Below are positions 1-11,327 of a stretch of 64,000 nt of DNA, one piece after another; positions within the stretch are counted from its first letter, which is position 1; every line of letters starts with the position of its first letter. Source of the stretch: Mangifera indica (Eukaryota > Streptophyta > Magnoliopsida > Sapindales > Anacardiaceae); assembly GCF_011075055.1 (NCBI RefSeq), contig NC_058146.1, forward strand, positions 1,550,001 through 1,614,000. Reading direction: 5' to 3'. The notes under the pieces are model-generated. The model saw nothing but the letters and a program-made list of their open reading frames with translations. It was not told the DNA's origin and did not search any database. Both the position numbers and the translations under genes were made by a program.

Positions 1-79
1 TATGCCTCTGCCGTGCCTCTTGTTATGTATTTTCTTTATTATTGTATCTGCATTCAGTTGATTTGATTCTCCTTGATAG

Positions 80-3000
80 ATGACAAAACTGTGAGTACAG
101 ATGGCAATGCTGAGAGTAATCCAAGAGGAAGGTTAGGTTTTTATGATAATTTTTTTCCCCAATTTTAGCTGCAAATAGCAATAACATAAAAAATATATCA
201 ATTCACTTGGCTTTGCAAGCTTTTTCTTTTCCTAGTTCAACTGTTCTCATAAGATGGATTCTACTGAATGAACTTAATTGCTGTACATTTCTGGCAGCAT
301 AGAGCTTTCTATTCACAAGATACATTATATTATAGCAAGTATTCCATCACCAGAGAGCAATACAGAAACAATTCAACATCAAATGTGGAGTGGATCGGGT
401 AACTGCCTGCCATCTTTTAACATTGTGGATGTTATGCTTTTGTCTTTTTTAAAGTTAAATTTTGTTTTCCCATCTTTTCCACAGTTTATTTTATTCATGG
501 TTAATGTACAATTAGTTAAATTGTGCTTGTTTCTTTATCATTAGGATTTTCATCCAAGGAAGGCAATCTTAAAGCAGGTTTGGAGCTGTCAGAAGCTGAA
601 AATAAAAAGCTCAAGACTGAGAAACAAGACAATGATGTAAGTTATCATTAGTTAGTTATTCACAAAAGGATTTCATGCTATCAGATTCATTATGTTTCTA
701 ATTCATTTATTTTATTCAACTAGATTATTTATCATTTATTTTCCAGTCTTTTTTTAATTTGGGTATTTTTGTGCATGTTCAGGTTTTGTCTGCTGCCACC
801 CTTGCCAAAAAGATGAAACTGAAATTCACCAAGGCTTGGATTTCATTTCTTAGGTTACCACTTCCAGTTGAAATATACAAAGAGGTACACCTTACAGATC
901 TCTTGCTCTGATTGCATACATATTATGTGCAAAGCAAGGGGGGAAAGGGAGCGGTTGTGGCATTTGTTAGCACTTGAGTTGAAGCTAAGATCAAGTCAGA
1001 AGTTGGATAGTTTATCCTTTGTTGCTCAAATTTGTTGTATATGCTCACTCATTTACATAATTGTCAACTTTTACTCTGTTTCAGAATATATCATTTATAC
1101 TATTATTACCATATATTTGACTTGAAGACTGTTTCGCTCAAACTGGCTCTATCATGGAATATTTCCATATTCATCCATAAATTGAATTTCTGATTTGGGT
1201 TCCTCTTGTAAATGTTTGAAATTCATATCTGGATGGTTTCTCTTTGGCATATTATTTACTGTTTCTTAAGACAAGATATGTTTCTATGTCAAGTTTGATT
1301 ATTACTTTTTTCCTCACGCCTCTGCTTTTGAATGCATAGGTTCTTGTTACCCTCCACCAGGCAGTTATCCCTCATCTGTCTAATCCCCTCATGTTATGGT
1401 AAATTCACTTACCAGATTTCCTTTTTTTTTTTTGTTAGTTAGATATGACATTTTTTTAACTTTTGTCTCACCTAATATCAACACTGTGCAGCGACTTCTT
1501 AACTAGATCATATGACATTGGTGGTGTTGTGAGCGTCATGGCTCTTAGCAGTCTCTTCATTCTCATGACACAACATGGTTTAGAGTACCCCAACTTCTAT
1601 GAAAAGCTTTATGCCCTGTTGGTACCTTCTATCTTTATGGCAAAACATAGGGCCAAGTTTTTTCAGGTGATGCAAATTGCTAAGTAGTCTAGTACAGATA
1701 TCATGTGAAGTTGACACCAAACATCAATTAATAATCATTTTGTATTTGAGAAATTTTATTTGATTTTTAAAGGAAAATTTGGTTGAGGTGAAATTTATTT
1801 TCTGCAGCTTCTTGATTCTTGCCTGAAATCACCACTTCTTCCAGCATATATGGCTGCTGCTTTTGCAAAGAAATTAAGTAGGCTAGCACTTTCTGTCCCG
1901 CCTTCAGGAGCATTGGTTATTATAGCATTGATTCACAACCTTTTGCGGAGGCATCCTTCAATCAACTGTTTGGTGCATCGGGTAGCAAACAACTTCATTT
2001 ATTACCATTGTCTTTATTTTTCTGATTAATCTTTATTATCCTTGTCAAAGTTTCCATAAAAGCGAGCAACGTTATAGTTTCGGCTTTACTTTAAGAATTT
2101 TTTGTTCTAGTTACTTTATTGCATTGCAGTGGCGTATCAGTGCATGATGCATGTTATTAATGAACCGTTGTTTTCTGAGCAGGAAGATGGCAATGAAACT
2201 GAAAGAGATGATTCTAAAGCTGAGAAGGAGAGTTCTGATGGTGCAGAAGACTCTAAAACCGTGACAAAGATGTCTAGCAGAAAACCTGGCATCGATCATT
2301 TCAACAATGAGGAGAGTAATCCTGTAAAGTCTGGTGCCATGAGTGAGTATTCTTCTTAATTCCTTTTATGAATTCTTGTATTCTATACTCTGATTTACTA
2401 GCACCTACTTGGCTGTTGAGTGTAAGCAGTTGCCATGTCATTTATTTGGTGTTCATCTGCCACTTCTTTCTACTTGCACTTCTTATTTCTATCATCTGCA
2501 TAACCATATCTTTATTTTGGAACTCAGCAAAATTTTAATTAGTACTAGCAGATCTAATCAGAGAAGAGGGCAACTTTGAATGTTTCATCATTGAACAAAT
2601 AATTGTCTGGATTTATAAATTTGTTAGTGATACCTTTACTATATTAGCCTGATGCACCAGGAAGATCTTGGTCCCATTGTAAGAACAGAAAGGTTCGATA
2701 AGTTATGGAAACATCTTATTAACTGAAGAAGATGGAATAGTAGATGGAATGTGCATCATATAACCTTCTTTAGGCATGGATCACAATGACGATCATTACT
2801 TTTTGTCATTAGTTATAAATTCCTAAATGTCAAAAAATGGATTCTTATCTGTGATGACATCTGCATGCACAGAGTTATATCAGTTAGTTTCTTTGCTAAT
2901 CTTTAAGCATATACAAATGAAAATTCTCCAAACAGGAAGTTCACTATGGGAAATTGACACTCTTCGGCACCACTACTGCCCACCTGTATCAAGGTATACC

Positions 3001-3714
3001 TGTGATACACACATGCCACATGCAATGTCCTGAAATATTTAAAGCTTAATATTTAATTCCATCTTCTGTTAGGTTTGTTTTATCACTGGAGAATGATTTG
3101 ACGGTTAGAGCCAAAACCACTGAAATCAATGTTGCAGATTTTAGTTCTGGTTCATATGCAACAATATTTGGAGATGAGGTAAAATCATCATTTCTTTGTC
3201 AAAGAAATTTCTTCATATGGTGAACATAAATGAAAAATCCTCTGTGCTTCCATAGATTGTCACTTTTGATTCGTCTTATCACGTAAATGATAAACTTTGT
3301 TAGTCAAGCTTTTGTCAATACACCTTATAGTATTTTTTTGATATATTTCGCAGCTCGATGGACAGTTAATGCTATACTTGAAAAACATAGTTAATTTCCT
3401 TTACCACCTGAATTCTTAGACAAGTATCTTTGTAGCTGTGTAGTTTAGAACACAACTTTTTTTTTTTCCTGGTATAATGTGTGACTCCAAATTTCATGTT
3501 CTCCAAATAGCAGATTAGGCGAAGGGTTAAACAGGTCCCATTGGCATTCTACAAGATGACGCCCACCTCTTTGTTTTCGGATGCAGATTTTGCCGGGTGG
3601 ACATTTAAATGTGACAACATGAAGGAAAATTGTACTCGGAATGAGGAGATGAATGTCACAAACATTTCTGAAGAAAATGATGACGCTAGTTCAAAACGGC
3701 AGCGAACAGAATGA
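80..3714 (+). CDS. NOC4: Nucleolar complex protein 4 (NOC4), 3' portion
   Basis: The C-terminal part of a NOC4 / CBF-Mak21 family protein, which works with Nop14 in maturation and export of the 40S ribosomal subunit in the nucleolus. The 5' exons lie before the window. Exons read: 80-131, 298-398, 545-636, 783-884, 1340-1398, 1492-1666, 1808-1981, 2183-2342, 2936-2993, 3073-3178 and 3514-3714, with stop TGA at 3712-3714. The diagnostic stretches are SHVLVTLHQ-like VLVTLHQAVIPHLSNPLMLC, the segment around ALSSLFILMTQHGLEYPNFY (exon 1492-1666) and SLWEIDTLRHHYCPPVSRF (joined across 2993/3073), all typical of the CBF domain. A Glu/Asp/Ser-rich insert (2183-2342) interrupts the domain. The tail ends in a basic KRQR stretch that may be a nuclear signal. 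Identity is strong; the outer exon borders near the window start are less certain. Confidence 0.9.
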
Positions 3715-4439
3715 AGCATGAACTGCATTTTTTACCTGACAAGGAAAATAGAAGATCAATTTTGTAGCCTATGAAAAGTTTTCAGTTCTTTTATTTCCAG
3801 AGATGTAGTTGTAATTTTATTTCCATTCCCGTTACCCATAGAACATCTGTAAATGCGATATCAAAAGGGTTTGAAGAAATTGTATCTATAATTTATAGAA
3901 ATTGATTAAGAGGGGAGCCAACTGTGCTGCATATCAATCTTTTGCCCTTGAAAACTTTGCATATGCTTTTTCTCGTAATTTATTTCATTTTTCTATTTGT
4001 TCGGGAGCTTTTGGTTACTGCCTTTATTTTTTTTTTTTTAATCCCAGCAACACAATATGTATTTAAATATTTAAATAAATATTTACATAATAAGATTATG
4101 AGATTAAGGGTTATTTTATATTTATTTAAAACCATTAAATTATATAATAATATATTATTTTAATGTTTAATTAAGTATTTAAGATCAAAGGATTTAGTAT
4201 TTTTTAAATAAATAATGTATGAAAAATATATTTTTTTCATTTTAACCATTTTTAATTTTTAATTTTTTATAAGTCCCATGCCATGACTCAAGAGGCCCGT
4301 CACGGCCCGTTTCATTTCTGTCCCAGTTCTGTATTACTGTGTAAAAGTGAAATTATAATTATTTTCATCCATTTATTTATAATAAGATGTGTACTACAAC
4401 TGTATATCGTCTTAGATTGAGTTTTGAGTTTGTGAGGAG
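3715..4439. other. NOC4 3' UTR and AT-rich spacer
   Basis: The first ~200 bases after the stop are a T-rich plant-type 3' UTR. From about 4020 the sequence becomes very AT-rich, with short TTTAAATAAATATTTA-like palindromes and poly-T. I see no gene, RNA or recognisable transposon in it. Confidence 0.5.
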
Positions 4440-7400
4440 AGATTGCGTTTGCACGTGAAAGTAAGAGCTGTTTTCACTTCCATCGCCACCTCGTTGACTT
4501 GCACCAAACTCTTAATCATTTCATAGGGTTCTTTCCGTTTCATCCACATTTTCTCTTCCAACTGTCAAACCGGGGTGTCGTTTTTATGCAAAGTTCCACA
4601 GTTTAAGTTATGTAAGTTTTCATCATCTTCAACTCGGGTTCTTGTTATTTTCTTCTTTTTTGTATATTTCCATCTGCTTTATGTTTGTATGTCAAGGAAC
4701 ACCATCTGGGTTTTTCTTAATTCTCAAAATTATGGAGCCATTGCTGTGAAATTGGGAAATCTGCTTTTTTTTTTTTTTTCCTTTTTTGATCTCTTAATTT
4801 TGAGATCTTCTTCAGTTTGCCCCGAATTGGGTGTTTTTACTTGATTTGTATGTGCAACTTTTTCTTTCGATACTACCTTTCCTATGCTCGATAAACTCAG
4901 TAGATTGGCTTGCTTGTGTGGACAAAATAACATAATTTGTGCAATATTAGCATTTCAAGGGAAGACACTATGATGATAAACACAATGTAACATATTTTAC
5001 TATATAGCTTGAGTTGGTAATTGCTCTTAAGATGAATGTATAGAGCTAGTTAATGTTGGACCTATTTATGCATTTTGATGTACTTGAAAAATGTGATTTG
5101 AGTGTAAGCTGCGCTAAGATGGGGGCTCTTTGGCTTCAGAGTTAGCATTTGGAAATTAGTAGCTTCCTATCTAAGATTTGTTTCATTATCAAGCTTTGTT
5201 TTTCCCATTTTGTAAACCAAACTTCAATTGTATGATATGGATGTGTTATGCCTAGGATGTGTGGTTTTAGCTGTTAAAGAGATTTTCTATTATTTTTTTT
5301 GCAATGTAGAGTCTCGTTATACTTGAATAAGCAATGACATTGCAAGTGGTTCACCAGAAAAGTAATATCTTCCTTCAGAAATCTAAAACATTAATGTGAT
5401 TGCAGGATTAGTGGGTGGTAAAACCTCGTGTTGAAACCTGGTTGTTGGTGATGTAAGTGGCTGATGCTGTACTCTTTTACTGATCTTGAGGACAAAGCAT
5501 AGCTGAACAGCCTTATTTTTGCATTTCTGATGCTAGTATTGCACTTGATGATGTTCTTTGAATTACCTTGTTTCATGCTACTCTAGAGAAACTTGATGTA
5601 GGAGATAAGGGATTGTGCACACACTTTTCCTCATTGTGCTATGAAAGATTTTTAGAATCTAATTGAGACAGACCTTCTTTCCCACTATTGTTTTGAAAGA
5701 GATTTTATGATGCAAACTCAAGACAGTATTCAACTATCTTCCCAATATAATCCACACTCTCAACCACACAGCGATGAAATCAACACAGCAGACTTGGAAT
5801 CCAGAAAGTGCAGTAATAAAAAAGAACAGCATACAAACATGTGGAAATGAGAAACCAACCAACAACAAATTATAAAGAAAATGGACAGCCGAAGAAGTGA
5901 AGTTAATGAAGGATATTTGTATTCATAGGATTCAATATTTGCAACTACAAACCAGGCAATTCCTTTTAATGTCACTGAAAAGAACAATGATCATCCCAAA
6001 GAACCCACTAGCTTTCGAGAAGCCAATTTTCACCCAAGATTGAACCACTACATTTATCAAGATTCTTCTTGATTCACAATTCTCTCACATTCTCTTTTAT
6101 TCTCTCAACCTAACAGTTTTCCTCAAATCACCAACCACATTAAGTCATGTGGCCTTACTCAAGACTATTGAAATCTTTCTGGACCATGTCTTCTCTTGCC
6201 CCATTCCCTTAGCTTGCGTGTATACAACTGTGTGTTTAGTGCTCTATCATAAGTTAGGATCCTAAGTGCAGGGTATGAGACTCAAACCTTACATTGTAAA
6301 GTATAGGCTTCTGGTGTAGGGTTTATATGGATTTAGGTTTTCCAATCTCAACCACTCCCTTTTGAGGTTTGGTTCACCTAAGATTCATATTCATAATAAT
6401 AAAACACTAATCACCCAAGTGTACACACACAGGCTAAGAGAGGGGAATGTCAAGAATCAACTAGTGAGTGAGACAAGAAAAACAGTGGTCCAGGGAGATT
6501 TCAATGGCCTTTAAGTAAGGTCACGTGGTTGAATGTGATTGGTGATCTGAGCAAAACCCTTAGGATGAGAGAAGAAAAGAGAATGTGAAAGAATTGTGAA
6601 CAAAGAAGTATCTTGATAATTGTGGTGGTTCAATTTTTGGGAGAGAGCTGGCCTCTTGAAAGCCAATTGGTTCTTTGGTTTGTTTCTGTTTTTCATGGTG
6701 ATATTGCAAGGGAGATGTAGTTGCAAATACTACTTTCAGTCAATAAACATATCCTCCATTATTTCCATTTCTTCAGCAGCCCCCTGAATTTGTAATTTTG
6801 CTGTTGTTTGATTCTTGTTTGCTTGGGTTCTGTATTTTGTTTTCTAGACTTTCTGCACTATCCTGAGTTTTGAGTCCTCTGTAAATTTGCTGAGTTAATT
6901 TCATTTCTATATTGCTTGAGGTGTGGAAAATACAGGGCTCTTGCTGAATATTGGCGTGAGTGTATACTGTAAGATTGTCGGCTATTGGTTTGAGTTTGAA
7001 TCAAGTGGTTTTCTGAGTGATTTGAACAGGTATGTATCATTTTGCCAATGAATTTTTGCATTTGAGGGTGGAAAGTCTCTAGAAAATACATACGCTGCTA
7101 AGAATATATACACTGCTTCATGATTCTCCCTTGGTTTGCAAAGGGCTTATTTGATGGTCATTGTGATCTTGTTTATTGGATATCTGGAATCCTATTTTTA
7201 TAGGTTGGCCATCCGAAAGAAATTAATCATTTTGATTGAATAAATCAATGGACAGTAATATGTGTGCAAACTCCTTGTTCAAATTAACTTGTACAATTTG
7301 ATGTGTACGATTGGAAGACTTAAAATTAAAGATATTAATAAAAACTAGAGTGGATGAATTAGTTTTTATGATGGGTTTGTATATATAGCATTACTCTAAA

Positions 7401-7778
7401 TCAGTTAGCTTATGCTGGGCTTTTGTCTAGAGATACTCTGGTTGGGGCCCTTTCATGTTTCAGCTTCTAATTCCTTCACTTTTCCCATTAACCAGTATCT
7501 TGTTAGATATATCACGGTTGTCACATTTTTTTTGTTGTCTATTTTATTCTATAGAAGTGAGTTATCTGCTTGGTCTTTGCTTCATTTTTGTGTCTTCAAA
7601 ATTAATTTTACAGGTTTACCTTTTCAGGTTTCATTAATGTCTTGAAGGTTTTCCAAAGCTGTGAAGTTGCTGGTTCTTTCTTTGAACCGCTTGCTAATTG
7701 AGTTTGTCAGCTGTTGAAAAGCTGGCTCATGTGAAGACACTGAAATATAAATTCTAGTTATAAGAGTGAAGGTGAAGG
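4440..7778 (+). other. Upstream region, possibly leader and leader introns, of the PHT4;6 gene
   Basis: A 3.3-kb stretch without a credible coding exon separates the AT-rich spacer from the transporter ATG at 7779. Around 4440-4580 the sequence is pyrimidine-rich and looks like a transcript 5' end, so part may be an untranslated exon followed by long introns. That is inference. The many short ORFs show no protein-like composition or recognisable family. The main structure is the long palindrome listed separately (about 5690-7030). Confidence 0.35.
5690..7030. repeat. Long imperfect inverted repeat (~1.3 kb palindrome)
   Basis: The left arm (about 5690-6320) is the reverse complement of the right arm (about 6345-7030), with a centre near 6335. 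Clear pairs are 5911-5948 with 6716-6753 (GGATATTTGTATTCATAGG... against the complement of ...CAATAAACATATCC) and 6052-6107 with 6565-6620 (ATCAAGATTCTTCTTGATTC... against the complement of ...AAAGAAGTATCTTGAT). A weaker outer pair is TGCAAACTCA at 5711-5720 with TGAGTTTGAATC at 6991-7002. Pairing is strong in the inner half and fades outward with small indels. I see no transposon termini or target-site duplication, so it could be an old inverted duplication or a foldback element. Confidence 0.8.
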
Positions 7779-8318
7779 ATGAGAATGATGAATTTTCCAA
7801 AGCGCTATCTGATTGTCATTTTAACATTCCTTAGTACGTGTGTTTGCTATATAGAGCGTGTGGGCTTCTCCATTGCTTATACCATTGCCGCTGATGCTTC
7901 TGGAGTTAACCAATCAAGCAAAGGCACCATACTTTCTACATTCTACATTGGGTATGCCTGTTCTCAAGTGCCTGGAGGATGGGTTGCTCAGAGAATAGGG
8001 GGAAGAAAGGTTCTCCTTCTCTCATTTGTACTATGGTCATCAACTTGCTTTTTAGTTCCACTGGATCCCAATAGACCCTTAATCTTGGTTGTGGCTCGCT
8101 TGCTTGTTGGTGTGTCACAAGGGTTCATCTTTCCCTCCATCCACACTGTCCTGGCTCAGTGGGTTCCCCCTCATGAACGATCTAGATCTGTTTCACTTAC
8201 AACGTCTGGGATGTATCTAGGTGCAGCTATGGGAATGCTTTTACTTCCAAGCCTGGTGAAATACGAAGGCCCTGAATCTGTATTTCTTGCTGAAGCATCA
8301 TTGGGTATTTTATGGTCA
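7779..8318 (+). CDS. PHT4;6: Anion transporter, PHT4;6 / SLC17 type (N-terminal 180 codons, truncated by gap)
   Basis: The N-terminal 180 residues of a major-facilitator anion transporter. They closely resemble Arabidopsis PHT4;6 (probable anion transporter 5), a Golgi phosphate exporter. Visible hallmarks are the first membrane segment with FLSTCVCYIERVGFSIAYT, the loop GWVAQRIGGRKVLLLSFVLW (the MFS G-x-x-x-D/G-R-x-G-R/K-rich motif between TM2 and TM3), RLLVGVSQGFIFPSIHTVLA, and SRSVSLTTSGMYLGAAMGM. No intron is needed in the visible part. The ATG at 7779 starts M-R-M-M-N-F-P-K-R-Y; Met codons at residues 3 and 4 are alternatives. The family protein is about 430 residues, so roughly 250 residues fall in or beyond the N run. 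The tail after the gap does not resemble the expected C-terminus. Confidence 0.88.
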
Positions 8319-8818
8319 NNNNNNNNNNNNNNNNNNNNNNNNNNNNNNNNNNNNNNNNNNNNNNNNNNNNNNNNNNNNNNNNNNNNNNNNNNNNNNNNNN
8401 NNNNNNNNNNNNNNNNNNNNNNNNNNNNNNNNNNNNNNNNNNNNNNNNNNNNNNNNNNNNNNNNNNNNNNNNNNNNNNNNNNNNNNNNNNNNNNNNNNNN
8501 NNNNNNNNNNNNNNNNNNNNNNNNNNNNNNNNNNNNNNNNNNNNNNNNNNNNNNNNNNNNNNNNNNNNNNNNNNNNNNNNNNNNNNNNNNNNNNNNNNNN
8601 NNNNNNNNNNNNNNNNNNNNNNNNNNNNNNNNNNNNNNNNNNNNNNNNNNNNNNNNNNNNNNNNNNNNNNNNNNNNNNNNNNNNNNNNNNNNNNNNNNNN
8701 NNNNNNNNNNNNNNNNNNNNNNNNNNNNNNNNNNNNNNNNNNNNNNNNNNNNNNNNNNNNNNNNNNNNNNNNNNNNNNNNNNNNNNNNNNNNNNNNNNNN
8801 NNNNNNNNNNNNNNNNNN
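8319..8818. other. Assembly gap, 500 N
   Basis: Exactly 500 N, the usual placeholder for a gap of unknown size. About 250 codons (~750 bases) of the transporter plus its stop are missing, so the true gap is probably longer than 500 bases. Confidence 0.97.
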
Positions 8819-8959
8819 TTTTCAATATATAAATTGGAAACCACCCAAAGCTAGAGGTGACCCAGCTTGCTATTGAAGCTACTAAAAATGGCATGTGAAT
8901 GTTTAAATCATTGGCAATAATAGTTTTCTGATGGAGGTAGAAAAAGAGGTAGGTAAGAC

Positions 8960-9256
8960 TAGGGCTGGATTCGAGCCGAGCCAAGCTCGGCTCGATCGGG
9001 CCCGAAACAAGCTGAGCTTGGCTCAGCTCGATCGAGCTCGAGTTGGCTCGGTAGATTTTTTTTTAAAATTTTTTATACAAAACAACGTCGTTTTGGTTAA
9101 TATATATTAAAAACGATGTCGTTTTGATAATGAAAAACCAGTCGAACTGAGCCGAACGTGAGCCAAAAACGAGCTGGTTTTAGTCGAGCTCGAGCCGAAC
9201 TCGAGCTGCCCATATATGAACCGAGCCGAGTTTGACTCGGTTCGAATCCAGCCCTA
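8960..9256. mobile_element. hAT-type MITE, copy 1
   Basis: A 297-bp element with terminal inverted repeats TAGGGCTGGATTCGAGCCGA / ...GGTTCGAATCCAGCCCTA. It is flanked by a perfect 8-bp target-site duplication GGTAAGAC at 8952-8959 and 9257-9264. An 8-bp duplication with short T/CAGGG-type termini is the signature of the hAT superfamily. Both subterminal regions are packed with GAGCTCGAGC / GCTCGGCTCG words. The AT-rich centre has two AACGACGTCGTTTT-like palindromes (near 9080 and 9110). There is no ORF, so it is non-autonomous. It is the same family as 46968-47272. Confidence 0.9.
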
Positions 9257-9753
9257 GGTAAGACTAATTTTCTTGGACATCATTGGATCTAAAATCAAGT
9301 TAAAGAAACATGGTAGACTAGAAACCAAAATTATGACATTTGAACAGGTGATAAATATGGCTTTAGAGTTGAGAGTTATCCCCTAACTACTACCTTCCAC
9401 ACTTACCACTTTCCAACCGAAAGAATTATTTTCTTCTTCTTGGCTGTATCAATTATATTAAAGTATTCAAAAGCCAAATTCCAGGGTGATGTTTTCCTGT
9501 AATGTAGGCAATGAACAGATCATTGACCTTCAAAATTCAATGCATAAATTTAGCGGCGGGCAAGATGGGGTCCCTGTGGCCAGCAGAGTTCTGTAGTCAA
9601 AAACACAAAATGTAATAAGCTATATGTACTTTTTGAATGATTTGGGTTGGGGCAACCCAATTTATGCACCGACACTCTTTCTTCTCTCTTTTTTTATGCG
9701 TTAATTCAGAATCGAATTGCCCAGTCCAGCCTTAGTCGGTGGAATGAGACTGA

Positions 9754-10039
9754 ATTACAGAAAGGCAGGACAAAATGATGCCAAATTCGTACTCACCCAT
9801 GTGAAGGGATCCCCGTTTAGCTTGGTTCATCATCTCCAATTTTCTTTTTCTTTTTTAATTAAAAAAAATTGGAGATGATGAACCAAGTGAAGGGATGCCC
9901 GCCTAGCTTGATTCATCACCTCCATTTTTTTTTTTTTAGTTACCAAAAAAAAATTGGAGATGATGAAGCAAGCTAAACGGGCATTCCTTCACATGGGTGA
10001 GTACGAATTTGGCATCATTTTGTCCTGCTTTTCTGTAAT
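9754..10039. mobile_element. Palindromic MITE-like element with nested repeats
   Basis: ATTACAGAAAGGCAGGACAA at 9754 is mirrored by the complement ending ...TTTTCTGTAAT at 10039. The arms pair for about 90 bases through GATGCCAAATTCGTACTCAC and CCATGTGAAGGGAT. The centre holds a third, inverted version of the GAAGGGATGCCCGCCTAGCTTG unit, flanked by poly-T/poly-A and AATTGGAGATGATGAA words, so one ~45-bp unit occurs three times in alternating orientation. Weaker pairing continues outward by about 15 bases (GAATGAGACTGA against GAACGAGAGTGT). I found no clear target-site duplication, so the class is unknown. Confidence 0.75.
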
Positions 10040-10856
10040 ACACTCTCGTTCTCAGATCGAACTAGTTTGATTTAGTTTGTTTCAATTCAAATTCAATCTA
10101 AACTCAAGTCTGCCAAGATTGTTGATAATTTAAAGTCAAATCACTTAACTCATCAGCATTTTGGTATTGGTAATGAAATTCCAAGCAGGGGTGGAGTTGC
10201 GTGACTCAAAGTTGAATCCAAATTTGATTTGAGTGAGTTGAACTTAAATGACTCTAACTCAACAGATTGACTCAAGTTTAAGATACTATTCATTCCTTCA
10301 TCAATACTCTAAACCAACCATTCAAACCGAGCTTGAAGTCTCATTCCGAGATTGCTTGCAAGAAACAACATTTCCATCTATATTGAATTACACATAATAT
10401 GACACTTCTGGCAGTTTGAAACACAAGAAAGAAAATAAATAATCAAATAATAATGCTTGATAAGAATCGTATTTACTAGACCAAATACAAAAAAATAGAT
10501 GCACCAGTTCATTGATGATGGATTGGTATACATGAGAAGACCCTGCAACCTTTTCCCTTTTATCGATAAGCACAGATTCTATCTTCTTCTTCCTCCTCCT
10601 CCTCTGCATACACTTCCTGAATCAACATTAACAAAAGGAGCCAAAACGACGTTAAAGAGAGTAATTAAATTGAACCCATACAAAAAATCCTTTCTTTCTT
10701 TTCTTTTCTATCTTCCATTGACGGATCTGAATCTTTAGAATCTTAATTCATCTTATTCCAGAAAAAAGATACCCACATTGAGCTTTACTTCTATGAACAC
10801 CTCCAAGAAATACAATTTCCCACACAAGAGCATCCAAAATTAAGTACATTTATGAT

Positions 10857-11327
10857 TTAATCTTGAAACAATGGCTTTCCATCATCGAAATTCTTGGAAT
10901 AATCAAGAGAAGTGTACTTGCACGTTTGAGGAAGGCCAACTCTGTCAGATCTTAAAAGCTTTTTAAGCTCACACCTCACCTTGTAAAAGACATGCCTCCA
11001 ACTTCCCCTATTGTGGGAACCAAGAAGTACAGTTTCTTCTTCGTTCATCTCCAGATCTTTAGCAAACGTGGGCTTTCTTGACAAGATCCAAGTCCACCCC
11101 CAGTCCCACCAATTCCTTATCGAAGTCCCCGCGTATTCCCCCATGGAGGAAACAGATTTCGACCTCTGAAACGCCCAAGAAGTTGTTTTCGAAGAGAGGG
11201 GCTGAATCTTTAGAGAGAGAGAAGATAGCCGGCGACGGAGGCATGGCTTCTTCTGGTCGGCCGTGGAGTCTGTTTGTGAGAGCGGAAGCGCGTGGTTCTT
11301 CTGGAAACTTTGAATAATCGAGCTCAT
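10857..11327 (-). CDS. Conserved plant-specific small protein of unknown function (156 aa)
   Basis: A single-exon ORF of 156 codons. Layout: a Ser/Lys/Arg-rich N-terminal third (CLRRRLSSLSLKIQPLSS at 29-46); the conserved-looking tryptophan-rich core GTSIRNWWDWGWTWILSRKP (67-86); the acidic segment AKDLEMNEEETVL (89-101); and a basic region WRHVFYKVRCELKKLLRSDR (110-129). The C-terminal tail is hydrophilic. I recall similar small proteins with the WWDWGWTWI core in many plants but know no function, and I see no signal peptide or enzyme motif. The core is short and Trp-rich rather than a clear membrane span. It is divergent from the nucleotide-sugar transporter at 11896. An overlapping 120-codon ORF on the same strand (11059-11421) is a frame shadow. 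Confidence 0.75.
   Translation of the reverse strand: MSSIIQSFQKNHALPLSQTDSTADQKKPCLRRRLSSLSLKIQPLSSKTTSWAFQRSKSVSSMGEYAGTSIRNWWDWGWTWILSRKPTFAKDLEMNEEETVLLGSHNRGSWRHVFYKVRCELKKLLRSDRVGLPQTCKYTSLDYSKNFDDGKPLFQD

Larger units (their letters stand above)
8819..10856. other. Intergenic region rich in small inverted-repeat elements
   Basis: After the gap comes about 130 bases that may be the 3' UTR of the transporter. Then come the hAT MITE (8960-9256), a spacer, the palindromic element around 9754-10039, and a diverged stretch with recurring CTCAAACT/AAATTCAA words (about 10050-10330). No coding sequence is supported here. Confidence 0.6.

Noticed and set aside
8819..8876. Open frame after the N run as the C-terminus of the transporter
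   Set aside because: Only 18 codons, no membrane character, and the gap is a placeholder, so frame continuity means nothing.
9754..10039. CRISPR-like array from repeated ~45-bp units
   Set aside because: Units alternate in orientation without regular spacers, in a plant nuclear sequence.
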